The translations under genes were made by a program, and so were the position numbers. A DNA stretch of 12,720 nucleotides from Actinomycetota bacterium. Its GTDB lineage: Bacteria > Actinomycetota > Acidimicrobiia > Acidimicrobiales > Acidimicrobiaceae. The DNA is taken from assembly GCA_004366215.1 (NCBI GenBank), contig SIRY01000209.1:1-12720 (forward strand), read 5' to 3'. The stretch's first letter is position 1. Each line of letters starts with the position of its first letter. This document shows, one piece after another, positions 1 through 11,366 of the stretch. The notes under the pieces were generated by a model. That model made no database searches. It was given only the letters and a program-made list of their open reading frames with translations, and was not told the DNA's origin.

Positions 1-423
1 CCCATGGAGGAGGTCACCGAGCTCAAGAACGGCAAGCGTGTCAAGGTCCAGCGCAAAGTCTTCCCTGGCTACGTGCTCGTACGAGCCGAGATGGACGATG
101 AGGTGTGGGCCGCGATTCGCAACACCCCTGGCATCACGTCGTTCGTGGGTGCGGGGTCGAAGCCGGTGCCACTCAGCCGCAGAGAGGTGGAGGCGATGTT
201 CTCGTTCTCGACCCCTGAGGAGCTGCGGCCACAGCCGGCCCGACGATCGACGCAGGCCTTTGAGGTGGGTGAGACGGTGCGTGTCAAAGAGGGTCCGCTC
301 GCAGACTTTGTCGGCGAGGTCTCAGAGGTCAACGCAGATCAGCTCAAGCTCAAGGTGCTGTTCAACATCTTTGGCCGTGAGACCCCGGTTGAGCTGGACT
401 TCACACAGGTCACGAAGGCCTGA
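1..423 (+). CDS. nusG: Transcription termination/antitermination factor NusG (5'-truncated by window edge)
   Basis: NusG binds the RNA polymerase clamp through its NGN domain and links it to Rho or ribosomal protein S10 through its KOW domain. The window opens inside the gene: the frame is open from base 1 (Pro, then Met-Glu-Glu-Val-Thr-Glu), and the N-terminal part of the NGN domain lies upstream. The second half of NGN is clear ([11 protein letters not shown], then [11 protein letters not shown]). A short linker (RPQPARRST) leads to the C-terminal KOW domain ([19 protein letters not shown], then [14 protein letters not shown]). The ATG at position 4 is internal: homologues have the same EEVTE-KNG segment well inside the NGN domain. 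The gene ends in TGA 65 bases before rplK, the usual nusG-rplK-rplA order; secE would be expected upstream. Identification is firm; only the missing start is uncertain. Confidence 0.96.
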   Translation, partial: PMEEVTELKNGKRVKVQRKVFPGYVLVRAEMDDEVWAAIRNTPGITSFVGAGSKPVPLSRREVEAMFSFSTPEELRPQPARRSTQAFEVGETVRVKEGPLADFVGEVSEVNADQLKLKVLFNIFGRETPVELDFTQVTKA

Positions 424-488
424 GCGCGGCGGGAGCGACGAGAGTTCGGGTCGAAGAAGGTCCACGAGTCGATCGAAGGAGTCAGACG

Positions 489-947
489 GTGGCAAGAAAG
501 CGTGTAACCGCGGTCGTCAAGATCAACCTGCCGGCAGGTGCTGCAACCCCTGCGCCGCCCGTTGGTACCGCGCTCGGCCCCCACGGCATCCAGACCATGG
601 AGTTCGTCAAGCAGTACAACGCTGCGACCGAGGCGCAGCGAGGACAGGTTATCCCCGTCGAGGTGACGATCTACGAGGACCGATCCTTCACGTTCGTCCT
701 CAAGACGCCGCCGACCACCGAACTGCTCAAGCAGGCCGCAGGGGTTGAGAAGGGGTCGGCGCAGAATCGCCGCCAGGGTGCTGGCCGGGTGACGCTCGAG
801 CAGGTGCGCGAGATCGCTCGGACGAAGATGCCGGACCTGAACGCCTACGACCTCGACGCAGCGGTGCGTCAGGTCGAGGGAACGGCGCGATCGATGGGGA
901 TCGCCGTCGTCGGACAGGAGGGCGACGAGAAGGGATCGAGAGGATGA
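489..947 (+). CDS. rplK: 50S ribosomal protein L11
   Basis: L11 binds the GTPase-associated region of 23S rRNA at the base of the L7/L12 stalk and helps control elongation factor GTPases and RelA. Its N-terminal domain shows [19 protein letters not shown] and [12 protein letters not shown], followed by [14 protein letters not shown]. The C-terminal RNA-binding domain shows [21 protein letters not shown] and ends near [11 protein letters not shown]. The start is GTG at 489, supported by GAAGGAG at 475-481 with a 7-base spacer. The protein is 152 residues, about ten longer than usual, because a short charged tail ([11 protein letters not shown]) follows the normal end. That tail carries the reading frame into rplA, so the stop overlaps the rplA ATG by four bases (ATGA), which suggests translational coupling of L11 and L1. 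The 65-base gap after nusG shows no clear promoter. Confidence 0.98.
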   Translation: MARKRVTAVVKINLPAGAATPAPPVGTALGPHGIQTMEFVKQYNAATEAQRGQVIPVEVTIYEDRSFTFVLKTPPTTELLKQAAGVEKGSAQNRRQGAGRVTLEQVREIARTKMPDLNAYDLDAAVRQVEGTARSMGIAVVGQEGDEKGSRG

Positions 948-1669
948 AGCACTCAAAGACCTACCGTGAGCAGCTCAGTCAGCTTGATCGATCACGGCTC
1001 TACACACCGATCGAGGCACTCACGCTGGTTCGCCAACTGGCACGGGCTCGCTTCGACGAGACGGTCGAGCTCGCGGTGCGGCTCGGTGTCGATCCTCGTC
1101 GAGCCGACCAGGTGGTTCGAGGCACCGTGGCGCTGCCGCACGGGACTGGTCGTACGGTGCGGGTCGCGGTCTTCGCTGCTGGCGATGCAGCGCAGGAGGC
1201 ACGCGAGGCAGGGGCCGACCTCGTCGGGGCAGACGACCTCGTCGAGCGTGTCCAGAACGGGCTGCTCGAGTTCGACGTCGCCATCGCCACCCCGGACCTC
1301 ATGGCGCAGGTCGGACGACTCGGCCGACTACTCGGGCCCCGTGGTCTCATGCCGAACCCTCGCACCGGGACTGTCACGAACGACGTCGCACGGACGGTGC
1401 GTGAGTTCAAGGCGGGCCGTGTCGAGTTTCGCACGGATCGCGTCGGCAACGTGCACGTACCGATCGGCAAGGTGAGCTTCTCCACGCTCGCGCTCCTCGA
1501 GAACTTCCGTGCCGTCATCGACGAGCTCCAGCGCGCCAAGCCAGCGGCCGCGAAGGGCCGCTACTTCCGGAGCGTGCACGTGGCGACGACTATGTCGCCC
1601 TCGATCCCGATCGATACGAACCGACTGCGGATCGCCGACGAGGAGCTCGCCCAGCTCGGGGCGGCCTAG
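944..1669 (+). CDS. rplA: 50S ribosomal protein L1
   Basis: L1 forms the mobile stalk at the E site that moves deacylated tRNA out. In many bacteria it also represses its own rplKA message. The 241-residue product is slightly longer than the usual ~230. It shows the N-terminal segment [20 protein letters not shown], the [12 protein letters not shown] loop, and the hallmark [16 protein letters not shown] at about residues 130-145. This is followed by the conserved [23 protein letters not shown] and, near the end, [21 protein letters not shown]. The ATG start lies in an ATGA overlap with the rplK stop; a weak GAGAGG precedes it, so initiation probably depends on coupling from rplK. An L1-binding site would be expected upstream of rplK, but I could not identify one. 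A 150-base gap follows before rplJ. Confidence 0.98.
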   Translation: MKHSKTYREQLSQLDRSRLYTPIEALTLVRQLARARFDETVELAVRLGVDPRRADQVVRGTVALPHGTGRTVRVAVFAAGDAAQEAREAGADLVGADDLVERVQNGLLEFDVAIATPDLMAQVGRLGRLLGPRGLMPNPRTGTVTNDVARTVREFKAGRVEFRTDRVGNVHVPIGKVSFSTLALLENFRAVIDELQRAKPAAAKGRYFRSVHVATTMSPSIPIDTNRLRIADEELAQLGAA

Positions 1670-1683
1670 GGGTGTGCAGCGAC

Positions 1684-1692
1684 TGGTAGGCT
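1684..1692 (+). promoter_or_regulatory. Candidate extended -10 promoter upstream of rplJ
   Basis: TGGTAGGCT matches the extended -10 pattern TGnTAnnnT of the primary sigma factor. No convincing -35 hexamer lies 16-18 bases upstream. Transcription would begin near 1699 and give an rplJ leader of about 120 bases. E. coli has a promoter (PL10) in the same gap, which makes the location plausible. One short match in GC-rich DNA is weak evidence. Confidence 0.35.
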
Positions 1693-1712
1693 ACGTTCGC
1701 CATCATCTCGGT

Positions 1713-1811
1713 TCGCTGTAGAGGTCCGGTGCCCGTGTGGGCTCAAATCCCGCCGAGCGGGAGCCTGATGAAGCGATCTCTCCGAATCGAGCAGGCAACT
1801 GCGAAGGAGAG
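1713..1811 (+). promoter_or_regulatory. Putative L10-type leader RNA controlling rplJ-rplL
   Basis: Three foldable elements are visible in the rplA-rplJ gap. (1) GCCC at 1731-1734 pairs with GGGC at 1739-1742 around a GTGT loop; the flanking GGTG and TCAAATCC...CCGAG resemble the kink-turn motif I recall from L10-binding leaders, although the outer helix pairs only partly. (2) As an alternative, GGCTC at 1740-1744 pairs with GAGCC at 1761-1765, enclosing CCGC/GCGG (1750-1753 with 1757-1760) and a bulge at 1745-1749. It excludes element 1 because they share bases 1740-1742. (3) CTCTCC at 1778-1783 is complementary to GGAGAG at 1806-1811, covering the rplJ Shine-Dalgarno. Inside it GCAG/CTGC (1791-1794 with 1799-1802) closes a GCAA tetraloop. 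Family knowledge: free L10/L7-L12 complex represses its own message by binding such leaders. The pairings are seen; the regulatory role is inferred. Confidence 0.5.
1804..1810 (+). promoter_or_regulatory. Ribosome binding site that fixes the rplJ start
   Basis: AAGGAGA lies 9 bases before ATG at 1820. An in-frame GTG at 1811 directly abuts this sequence and has no usable spacing, so the ATG is preferred. The same bases can pair with CTCTCC at 1778-1783, so the site may be sequestered. Confidence 0.75.
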
Positions 1812-1819
1812 TGGGTTCG

Positions 1820-2344
1820 ATGGAGCATCCCCGACCAAGCAAGGTCGCCCTCGTGGCAGCGCTCGAGGAGCGGTTACGCGCGGCTTCGGCGATCTTTGTG
1901 ACCGAGTACCGGGGTCTCAAGGTGGCGCAGCTCGAAGCGCTGCGGCGTGAGCTGCACGACGTGGACGCCGAGTTCAAGGTAGCGAAGAACACGCTCGTGC
2001 GCATCGCCGCTCAGCACGCGGGTGTGGACGCCCTCGAAGCCCTGCTCGAAGGGCCAACGGGGATCGTCTTCGCTCGTGGCGACGCAGCCGCGGCTGCCAA
2101 GCGAGTTCGTGACTTTGGGCGTGCCAACCCGGCGCTCGTGATCAAGGGCGGGTTGCTCAGTGGATCGGTGCTCGACGCTCAGGGCGTTGCCCAGCTCGCC
2201 GACCTGCCGAGTCGGGAGGTGCTGCTCGCGCAGGTCGCGGGCGTGCTCGCAGCGCCGATGTCGAACCTTGCGAGCGTGCTCGCAGCGCTCCCACGCAACC
2301 TGGCCTACGGCCTCAAGGCGCTCGCTGAGCAACGGGCGGCTTAG
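1820..2344 (+). CDS. rplJ: 50S ribosomal protein L10
   Basis: L10 anchors the L7/L12 dimers to the ribosome next to L11, forming the stalk base that recruits translation factors. The product has 174 residues, normal for the family. The RNA-binding N-terminal domain shows [20 protein letters not shown] and [11 protein letters not shown], then [10 protein letters not shown] and VIKGGLLSG. The C-terminal helix that carries L7/L12 dimers is represented by [26 protein letters not shown]. The ATG at 1820 is chosen over the in-frame GTG at 1811 because it has proper spacing from AAGGAGA. The gene lies 32 bases before rplL, and the two are almost certainly co-translated. The 150-base gap upstream holds a candidate promoter and leader structure that may allow autogenous control by the L10-L7/L12 complex. 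Confidence 0.97.
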   Translation: MEHPRPSKVALVAALEERLRAASAIFVTEYRGLKVAQLEALRRELHDVDAEFKVAKNTLVRIAAQHAGVDALEALLEGPTGIVFARGDAAAAAKRVRDFGRANPALVIKGGLLSGSVLDAQGVAQLADLPSREVLLAQVAGVLAAPMSNLASVLAALPRNLAYGLKALAEQRAA

Positions 2345-2376
2345 GCGAGAGCATCGATATCGGAGGAGGAAGTCAC

Positions 2377-2763
2377 GTGGCAGACATTCAGGGAATTCTC
2401 GATCAGATCTCGGAGCTCACGGTGGTGGAGCTTTCAGAGCTGGTCAAGGCGTTCGAGGAGCGCTTTGGCGTGAGCGCGGCGGCGCCGGTCGCGGTCGCAG
2501 CGGTCGCAGCGGCTGGTGGCGCTGAGGCTAGCGCTCCAGTCGAGGAGGAGCAGCAAGAGTTCGACGTCGTGCTCGTCTCGGCAGGGGACAAGAAGATCCA
2601 GGTCATCAAAGAGGTGCGCGCGTTGACCAACCTGGGCCTCAAGGAGGCCAAGGACCTCGTCGACGCTGCGCCGAAGCCGGTGCTCGAGAAGGTGTCGAAG
2701 GAGGATGCGGAGAAGGCCAAGGCACAGCTCGAGGGTGCAGGCGCGACCGTCGAGCTCAAGTAG
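2377..2763 (+). CDS. rplL: 50S ribosomal protein L7/L12
   Basis: L7/L12 is the acidic, multicopy stalk protein that recruits EF-G, EF-Tu and IF2 and stimulates their GTPases. The 128-residue product has the standard three parts. The N-terminal dimerisation helices are at about residues 1-30 ([20 protein letters not shown]). A flexible Ala/Val/Gly hinge spans about residues 34-55. The C-terminal factor-binding domain runs from about residue 61 (EFDVVL) through [20 protein letters not shown] and VDAAPKPV to GAGATVELK. The start is GTG at 2377, preceded by a strong GGAGGAGGA at 2362-2370. This strong site fits the need for about four copies of L7/L12 per L10. The gap after the stop holds two hairpins before rpoB. 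Confidence 0.98.
   Translation: MADIQGILDQISELTVVELSELVKAFEERFGVSAAAPVAVAAVAAAGGAEASAPVEEEQQEFDVVLVSAGDKKIQVIKEVRALTNLGLKEAKDLVDAAPKPVLEKVSKEDAEKAKAQLEGAGATVELK
2491..2508 (+). repeat. Two tandem copies of a 9-base unit in the L7/L12 hinge
   Basis: GCGGTCGCA occurs twice in tandem (2491-2499 and 2500-2508), with a partial third copy following. It encodes the Ala-Val-Ala stretch of the hinge. In-frame 9-base units allow hinge length to change without a frameshift. This is low-complexity coding DNA, not an independent element. Confidence 0.5.
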
Positions 2764-2780
2764 CGTGCCGGACAGCATGA

Positions 2781-2810
2781 GGCCCCGAGCGCTGTATGCT
2801 TGAAGGGGCC
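2781..2810 (+). terminator. Weak hairpin just after rplL
   Basis: GGCCCC at 2781-2786 pairs with GGGGCC at 2805-2810 across an 18-base loop, in which AGC and GCT could add a short inner helix. It begins 17 bases after the rplL stop and is followed by a moderately T-rich run (GTCTCTTCGC...). It could act with the stronger hairpin downstream as an attenuator. The six-base stem with a long loop is weak. Confidence 0.3.
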
Positions 2811-2838
2811 GTGCGTCTCTTCGCAATCTGTTCGTCTT

Positions 2839-2872
2839 GACGCTCACGGGACTTCGTGTGCCCGTGAGCGTC
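2839..2872 (+). terminator. Perfect 12-bp hairpin between rplL and rpoB (candidate attenuator or processing site)
   Basis: GACGCTCACGGG at 2839-2850 is an exact inverted repeat of CCCGTGAGCGTC at 2861-2872, with a 10-base loop. It is followed by TTCGTGTGTGT, not a real T-run, so it is not a classic intrinsic terminator. It ends 64 bases before the rpoB start. E. coli has a partial terminator and an RNase III site in the same gap, letting rplJL be made in excess over rpoBC. The hairpin is seen directly; attenuation or RNA processing is inferred by analogy. Confidence 0.6.
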
Positions 2873-2924
2873 TTCGTGTGTGTAGGGACGCGAGTTGGTC
2901 CGCGAGTGTCAGCCATTCGAGTGC

Positions 2925-2930
2925 AAGGAG
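2925..2930 (+). promoter_or_regulatory. Ribosome binding site that fixes the TTG start of rpoB
   Basis: AAGGAG lies 6 bases before TTG at 2937. In the rpoB frame a TGA sits at 2931-2933, only two codons before the TTG, so no upstream start is possible. The next in-frame candidates would cut into the conserved N-terminus. Confidence 0.85.
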
Positions 2931-2936
2931 TGACCC

Positions 2937-6485
<3,549 letters not shown>

Positions 6486-9400
6486 GTGCTTGACTTGGCT
6501 CGATTTGACCAAATTCGCATCGGTCTCGCGACGGCCGACGACATTCGGTCGTGGTCGCACGGCGAGGTCAAGAAGCCCGAGACGATCAACTACCGGACGC
6601 TACGTCCGGAACGTGACGGCCTCTTCTGTGAGCGTATCTTTGGGCCGACTCGCGACTGGGAGTGTGCGTGCGGCAAGTACAAGCGGGTGCGGTTTCGGGG
6701 GATCGTCTGCGAGCGCTGCGGTGTCGAGGTCACGCGCTCCAAGGTGCGTCGTGAGCGCATGGGCCACATCGAGCTTGCGGCACCCGTCGTGCACATCTGG
6801 TACCTGCGTGGCACTCGGTCGTGGCTCGCGTACCTGCTCATGGGAAGCTCCCCGAAGGAGGAGCTCAAGGCGAAGCAGCTCGAGAAGGTGATCTACTTCG
6901 CCGCGAACATCGTCACCTGGGTGGACGAGGAGCGGCGACACCAGGACCTGCCGAACCTCGAGGTAGAGGTGGCCGAGGAGATCCGAGCGATCGAGTCGGA
7001 GCGTGACGCGGAGCTCGAGCGACGGTTCCAGGCGATGGAGGCCGAGCTCGCCGAGCTCGAAGCGGGCGGCGCGAGAGAGAGCGAGGTTCGGCAGCGGCAG
7101 CGCGCACTCGAGCGGGAGATCGCCCAGCTGCGCGATCGCTTCAGCGCTCGCATCGACCTCGTGCGGCGAGCGTTCGAGGAGTTTCGCGACCTCTACGCGC
7201 GCCAGATCGTCGACGACGAGCTGCTGTGGCGGGAACTCCGGACGCGCTACGGCTCGTACTTCGAAGGTGGCATGGGCGCAGAGGCCATCGCCGACCTGAT
7301 CCGCCGCATCGACTTCGATGCGGAGCTCGCCAAGCTCCGGGAGCTCATCGATCCGGCTGAGGGTCGGCGGCCGCTGTCGGCGCAGCGTCGTCAGAAGGCC
7401 ATCCGCCGTCTCCGTATCCTCGCTGCGTTCAATCAGCGCGACGAGGATGGTCGACGCACCAACGATCCGATGGCGATGATCCTCGAGGCCATCCCGGTCA
7501 TCCCACCTGACCTGCGCCCGATGGTGCAGCTTGACGGTGGTCGGTTCGCGACCTCAGACCTCAACGACCTCTACCGCCGTGTCATCAACCGCAACAACCG
7601 ACTCAAGCGGCTCTTGGACCTCGAAGCGCCGGACATCATCGTCAACAACGAGAAGCGCATGCTCCAAGAGGCGGTCGACGCCCTCTTCGACAACGGGCGG
7701 CGAGGTCGACCGGTCGTTGGGCCAGGGAATCGGCCACTCAAGAGCCTCTCGGACATGCTCAAGGGCAAGCAGGGGCGCTTTCGCCAGAACCTGCTTGGCA
7801 AGCGCGTCGACTACTCGGGTCGCTCCGTCATCGTCGGCGGTCCGACGCTCCAGCTCCACCAGTGTGGCCTGCCAAAGGTGATGGCACTCGAGCTGTTCAA
7901 GCCCTTCGTCATGCGCCGGCTCGTCGAGCTCGGCTACGCCCAGAACATCAAGTCCGCCAAGCGGATGGTCGAGCGGCGGCGCCCCCAGGTGTGGGAGGTC
8001 CTCGAGACGGTGATCAAGGAGCACCCTGTGCTCCTCAACCGCGCTCCGACGCTGCACCGCCTCGGCATCCAGGCGTTTGAGCCGGTGCTCGTCGAGGGCA
8101 AGGCGATCCAGATCCACCCGCTCGTTACCACCGCATTCAACGCCGACTTCGACGGTGACCAGATGGCGGTGCACCTGCCGTTGTCGCCGGAGGCGCAGGC
8201 CGAAGCGCGGGTGCTCATGCTGTCAGCGAACAACACGGTCTCCCCGGCGACTGGGCGACCCATCACGGTCCCCGGGCTCGACATGGTCTTTGGGTTGTAC
8301 TACCTGACGCTCACGCGAGATGACGAGCCGGGGGCGGGCAAGATCTTCCGACACGACTACGAGGTCATCCGAGCCTGGGAGACGGGCAACCTCGGGCTGC
8401 ACGCCCCCATCGTGCTGCGGCGGCCGAGCGAGGACGGCGGGGTCGACGAGGTGCGCACGACGGCGGGGAGGGTGATCTTCAACCGCGCGTTGCCAGACGA
8501 CTTCCCCTTCATCAACGAGGTGATCGGTAAGAAGGCGTTGCCGATCGCGCACATCGTCGAGCGCGTGGTCAACCGCTACCCGCGCAACGTCATCGAGGAG
8601 ACGCTGGATCGCATCAAGGACCTCGGCTTCTCGTTTGCGACTCGCGCCGGGTTGACCATCTCAACCGAGGACGTTACCACGCCGAGTGCCAAGGCGGAGA
8701 TCCTCGACCGCTACGAGCGGGAGGCGGAGAAGGCTGAGGCTCAGTACCGGCGGGGCATCATCACCGACGATGAGCGCAAGCAGAAGGAGATCGAGATCTG
8801 GACCGCCGCGACGGCCGAGATCGGACGCGCGATCGACGAGATGCTCGCGTCGAACCCGTTCAACCCGCTCGCGATGATGGTTGAGTCGGGTGCTCGCGGC
8901 AACCCGCAGCAGATCCGCCAGATCTCTGGGCTCAAGGGGCTCGTCGCGAACCCGCGTGGTGAGATGATCCCTCGCCCGATCAAGTCGTCGTTCCGTGAGG
9001 GGCTCGAGGTCCTCGAGTACTTCCTCTCGACGCACGGCGCGCGCAAGGGGCTCGCCGACACGGCCCTGCGAACGGCTGACTCAGGCTACCTCACGCGCCG
9101 CCTCGTCGACGTGGCCCAAGAACTCATCGTGCGCGAAGAGGACTGTGGTACGACGAGGGGGATGTGGCTCGAGGACGTAGCGGAGGACACCCCCCAACGG
9201 CGGACGTACCTCGAGACTCGGGCGTACGGACGCGTCCTCGCCGACGCGGTCGAGCTCAGCGACGGTCGCACGCTGGAGGCGGGGACGCTCTTGTCTGACG
9301 AGCTCGTTGGAGAACTCGCGCGCGACCCCAAGGTAGAGCGCATCCGGGTGCGGACACCCCTGACGTGCGAGACCCCCCACGGCGTCTGCGCGGCGTGCTA

Positions 9401-10349
9401 CGGTCAGGGCTTCGGCGGCCGGGGCCTCATCGAGCTCGGCGAGGCGGTGGGCGTCATCGCCGCGCAGTCGATCGGTGAGCCGGGTACGCAGCTGACGATG
9501 CGTACCTTCCACCAAGGTGGTGTTGCCGGTGCGGACATCACGCACGGGCTGCCGCGAGTCGTCGAGCTCTTCGAGGCGCGTTCGCCACGCGGCGCCGCAG
9601 TGCTCGCGCACGCGCGAGGTGTCGTGCACATCGAGGAGGAGGACAACGGACGGCGGGTGATCGTCCGACACGAGGACGACACCGAGGAGACCTACGTCCT
9701 GCCCATCCGTGTGCACCTCGAGGTGGCCGAGGGAGAGGTCGTCGAGGCCGGGGACGCGATCGTGAGCGGACCGAAAGATCCCAAGCAGCTCCTTGAGATC
9801 AAAGGCATCCGCGAGACCCAGCGCTACCTCGTCGACGAGGTGCAGCGGGTCTACCGCGACCAGGGCGTGTCGATCCACGACAAGCACATCGAGCTCATCG
9901 TGCGTCAGATGCTGCGACGCGTGCTCGTGGCCGAGCCGGGTGAGTCACCCTTCCTGCCCGGCGAGAGGGTGGATGCCCAGCGGTTTGCCGAGGTCAATCG
10001 CGAGCTGTTTGCGCAAGGCAAGCGCCCGGCAGAGGGGCGTCCCGAGCTCATGGGGATTACGAAAGCCTCGCTCGCGACGGAGTCGTGGCTCTCGGCCGCC
10101 TCGTTCCAAGAGACCACACGGGTGCTCACCGAAGCTGCCATCGAAGGGCGCTCGGACCACCTGCTCGGGCTCAAGGAGAACATCATCCTCGGCAAGCTCA
10201 TCCCAGCTGGGACCGGCGCGCCGCGCTACCGTGCGGTTGGCGTCAAGGCGCCGCACTATCGGCGGCTCGCCTACTGGACGAGCGACGATCAGGACGAGGG
10301 CTTCGGCCACGTCCAGGGTTACGAGGCGCACGGCGGGCCGATAGACTGA
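6486..10349 (+). CDS. rpoC: DNA-directed RNA polymerase subunit beta'
   Basis: Beta' holds the catalytic magnesium and the clamp. The 1287-residue product begins [20 protein letters not shown], the actinobacterial pattern. The N-terminal zinc site uses C60, C62, C75 and C78. A short insert ([13 protein letters not shown], from residue 119) precedes a charged coiled coil at about residues 163-236, a segment known from actinobacterial beta'. Next come [36 protein letters not shown] and the catalytic NADFDGD with D554, D556 and D558. The bridge-helix region contains [20 protein letters not shown]. The second zinc site uses C887, C961, C968 and C971, and the trigger loop contains [12 protein letters not shown]. 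Near the C-terminus are [19 protein letters not shown] and GKLIPAGTG. The GTG start abuts the rpoB TAA; its ribosome site, AGAGGGG at 6472-6478, lies inside rpoB, so the two are translationally coupled. The gene is complete, with all catalytic and zinc ligands present. Confidence 0.99.
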   Translation: MLDLARFDQIRIGLATADDIRSWSHGEVKKPETINYRTLRPERDGLFCERIFGPTRDWECACGKYKRVRFRGIVCERCGVEVTRSKVRRERMGHIELAAPVVHIWYLRGTRSWLAYLLMGSSPKEELKAKQLEKVIYFAANIVTWVDEERRHQDLPNLEVEVAEEIRAIESERDAELERRFQAMEAELAELEAGGARESEVRQRQRALEREIAQLRDRFSARIDLVRRAFEEFRDLYARQIVDDELLWRELRTRYGSYFEGGMGAEAIADLIRRIDFDAELAKLRELIDPAEGRRPLSAQRRQKAIRRLRILAAFNQRDEDGRRTNDPMAMILEAIPVIPPDLRPMVQLDGGRFATSDLNDLYRRVINRNNRLKRLLDLEAPDIIVNNEKRMLQEAVDALFDNGRRGRPVVGPGNRPLKSLSDMLKGKQGRFRQNLLGKRVDYSGRSVIVGGPTLQLHQCGLPKVMALELFKPFVMRRLVELGYAQNIKSAKRMVERRRPQVWEVLETVIKEHPVLLNRAPTLHRLGIQAFEPVLVEGKAIQIHPLVTTAFNADFDGDQMAVHLPLSPEAQAEARVLMLSANNTVSPATGRPITVPGLDMVFGLYYLTLTRDDEPGAGKIFRHDYEVIRAWETGNLGLHAPIVLRRPSEDGGVDEVRTTAGRVIFNRALPDDFPFINEVIGKKALPIAHIVERVVNRYPRNVIEETLDRIKDLGFSFATRAGLTISTEDVTTPSAKAEILDRYEREAEKAEAQYRRGIITDDERKQKEIEIWTAATAEIGRAIDEMLASNPFNPLAMMVESGARGNPQQIRQISGLKGLVANPRGEMIPRPIKSSFREGLEVLEYFLSTHGARKGLADTALRTADSGYLTRRLVDVAQELIVREEDCGTTRGMWLEDVAEDTPQRRTYLETRAYGRVLADAVELSDGRTLEAGTLLSDELVGELARDPKVERIRVRTPLTCETPHGVCAACYGQGFGGRGLIELGEAVGVIAAQSIGEPGTQLTMRTFHQGGVAGADITHGLPRVVELFEARSPRGAAVLAHARGVVHIEEEDNGRRVIVRHEDDTEETYVLPIRVHLEVAEGEVVEAGDAIVSGPKDPKQLLEIKGIRETQRYLVDEVQRVYRDQGVSIHDKHIELIVRQMLRRVLVAEPGESPFLPGERVDAQRFAEVNRELFAQGKRPAEGRPELMGITKASLATESWLSAASFQETTRVLTEAAIEGRSDHLLGLKENIILGKLIPAGTGAPRYRAVGVKAPHYRRLAYWTSDDQDEGFGHVQGYEAHGGPID

Positions 10350-10504
10350 GCTCCGGCGATAGCCGCGCGCTCGAGAGACCTGTGGCGAGCGTGGAGCGAG
10401 TCGGCAAGCAGGCTCGCTGCTGGGAGTGTGTCCCGAGTTACGACGTGTTGCTCGGGCGAGAGACGTGTGCGGTGCGAGGGCGCCGCGAGGAGGACGACGA
10501 CATC

Positions 10505-10876
10505 GTGCCAACGATCGCACAGCTCGTGCGCAAGGGCCGGCATGCCAAGCGCACCAAGACGAAGACGCCGGCGCTGAAGGGTTCCCCGCAGCGTCGTGGC
10601 GTGTGCACGCGCGTGTACACCACGACGCCGAAGAAGCCGAACTCTGCACTTCGCAAGGTGGCTCGCGTGCGCCTCACGAGCGGAGTCGAGGTGACGGCGT
10701 ACATCCCTGGCATCGGCCACAACCTCCAGGAGCACTCGATCGTGCTCGTGCGCGGGGGTCGCGTCAAGGACCTGCCGGGTGTGCGCTACAAGATCGTGCG
10801 GGGCACCCTCGACGCTGCGGGCGTCAAGAACCGCAAGCAGGCCCGGAGCCGCTACGGCGCGAAGAGGGAGAAGTAG
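10505..10876 (+). CDS. rpsL: 30S ribosomal protein S12
   Basis: S12 sits at the decoding centre and monitors codon-anticodon pairing. The 123-residue product (family ~124) begins [12 protein letters not shown] and contains [45 protein letters not shown] and [19 protein letters not shown]43 and K88, where streptomycin-resistance changes occur in other bacteria, are both lysine, and the methylthiolated Asp (D89) is present. The GTG start matches the family N-terminus exactly and follows GAGGAGGA at 10487-10494 with a 10-base spacer. The frame stays open far upstream into rpoC, but that extension has no S12 homology. The 155-base spacer after rpoC contains short GC-rich inverted repeats (for example AGCAG at 10407 with CTGCT at 10417) but no convincing promoter or terminator. 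rpsG starts two bases after the stop. Confidence 0.98.
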   Translation: MPTIAQLVRKGRHAKRTKTKTPALKGSPQRRGVCTRVYTTTPKKPNSALRKVARVRLTSGVEVTAYIPGIGHNLQEHSIVLVRGGRVKDLPGVRYKIVRGTLDAAGVKNRKQARSRYGAKREK

Positions 10877-10878
10877 CG

Positions 10879-11349
10879 GTGCCTCGCAAGGGTCCAGCGC
10901 CCGTTCGACCGATCAAGCCGGATCAGGTCTACCACTCAGTGCTCGTGTCGCAGCTCATCAACAAGGTGCTGCGCAACGGCAAGAAGGCGCTCGCAGAGCG
11001 CACCGTCTACACCGCACTCGACCGGATCGCGGCCAAGGTCAACGGCGACCCGGTCGCGGTGGTGGAACGAGCGGTCCAGAACGTGCGACCGATGACGGAG
11101 GTTCGGTCGCGGCGCGTGGGAGGCGCGACCTACCAGGTTCCGGTCGTCGTCCGAGATCGGCGCTCGTTCTCGCTCGCCATTCGCTGGATCGTCAACGCGG
11201 CCCGGGCGCGGCGCGAGAAGACCATGGCTGACCGCCTCGCCAACGAGCTCCTCGACGCCTCGAACGGGGTAGGTGCCTCGGTCAAGCGGCGCGACGACAC
11301 GCACAAGATGGCGGAGTCGAACCGCGCGTTCATGCACTATCGCTGGTAA
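10879..11349 (+). CDS. rpsG: 30S ribosomal protein S7
   Basis: S7 nucleates assembly of the 30S head and contacts E-site tRNA. In E. coli it represses the str operon. The product has 156 residues, exactly the common length. It begins [12 protein letters not shown] and shows [38 protein letters not shown] (the tRNA-contacting beta-hairpin), [20 protein letters not shown], and ends [14 protein letters not shown]. The start is GTG at 10879, two bases after the rpsL stop. Its ribosome site GAGGGAG (10864-10870) lies in the end of rpsL, so S12 and S7 are almost certainly translated together. A 17-base gap leads to fusA. Confidence 0.98.
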   Translation: MPRKGPAPVRPIKPDQVYHSVLVSQLINKVLRNGKKALAERTVYTALDRIAAKVNGDPVAVVERAVQNVRPMTEVRSRRVGGATYQVPVVVRDRRSFSLAIRWIVNAARARREKTMADRLANELLDASNGVGASVKRRDDTHKMAESNRAFMHYRW

Positions 11350-11366
11350 GTAAGGAGCACGAGACG

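Noticed and set aside
451..483. An imperfect direct repeat (TCGAAGAAGGTC and TCGAAGGAGTC) before rplK, considered as an L1-binding site.
   Set aside because: It is short and purine-rich, the second copy is simply the ribosome site, and I see no stem with the internal loop expected for L1 binding.
2769..2800. A possible rpoB promoter with CGGACA and TATGCT.
   Set aside because: Spacing is 20 bases, the upstream box matches only four of six positions, and the TG next to TATGCT lacks the one-base gap of an extended -10.
2837..2865. TTGACG at 2837-2842 looks like a good -35 box.
   Set aside because: No -10-like hexamer lies 16-18 bases downstream; that place is the 3' arm of the hairpin.
10085..10504. 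The rpsL reading frame stays open for 420 bases upstream, which could suggest a longer S12 or an overlapping gene.
   Set aside because: The upstream part overlaps rpoC out of frame or lies in the spacer, and shows no S12 similarity. GTG at 10505 gives the exact family N-terminus and length with a ribosome site.
10340..10504. A promoter or terminator between rpoC and rpsL (TAGACT at 10342; short inverted repeats near 10385-10421).
   Set aside because: No matching -35, no T-run after the repeats, and five- to six-base stems are expected by chance in such GC-rich DNA.
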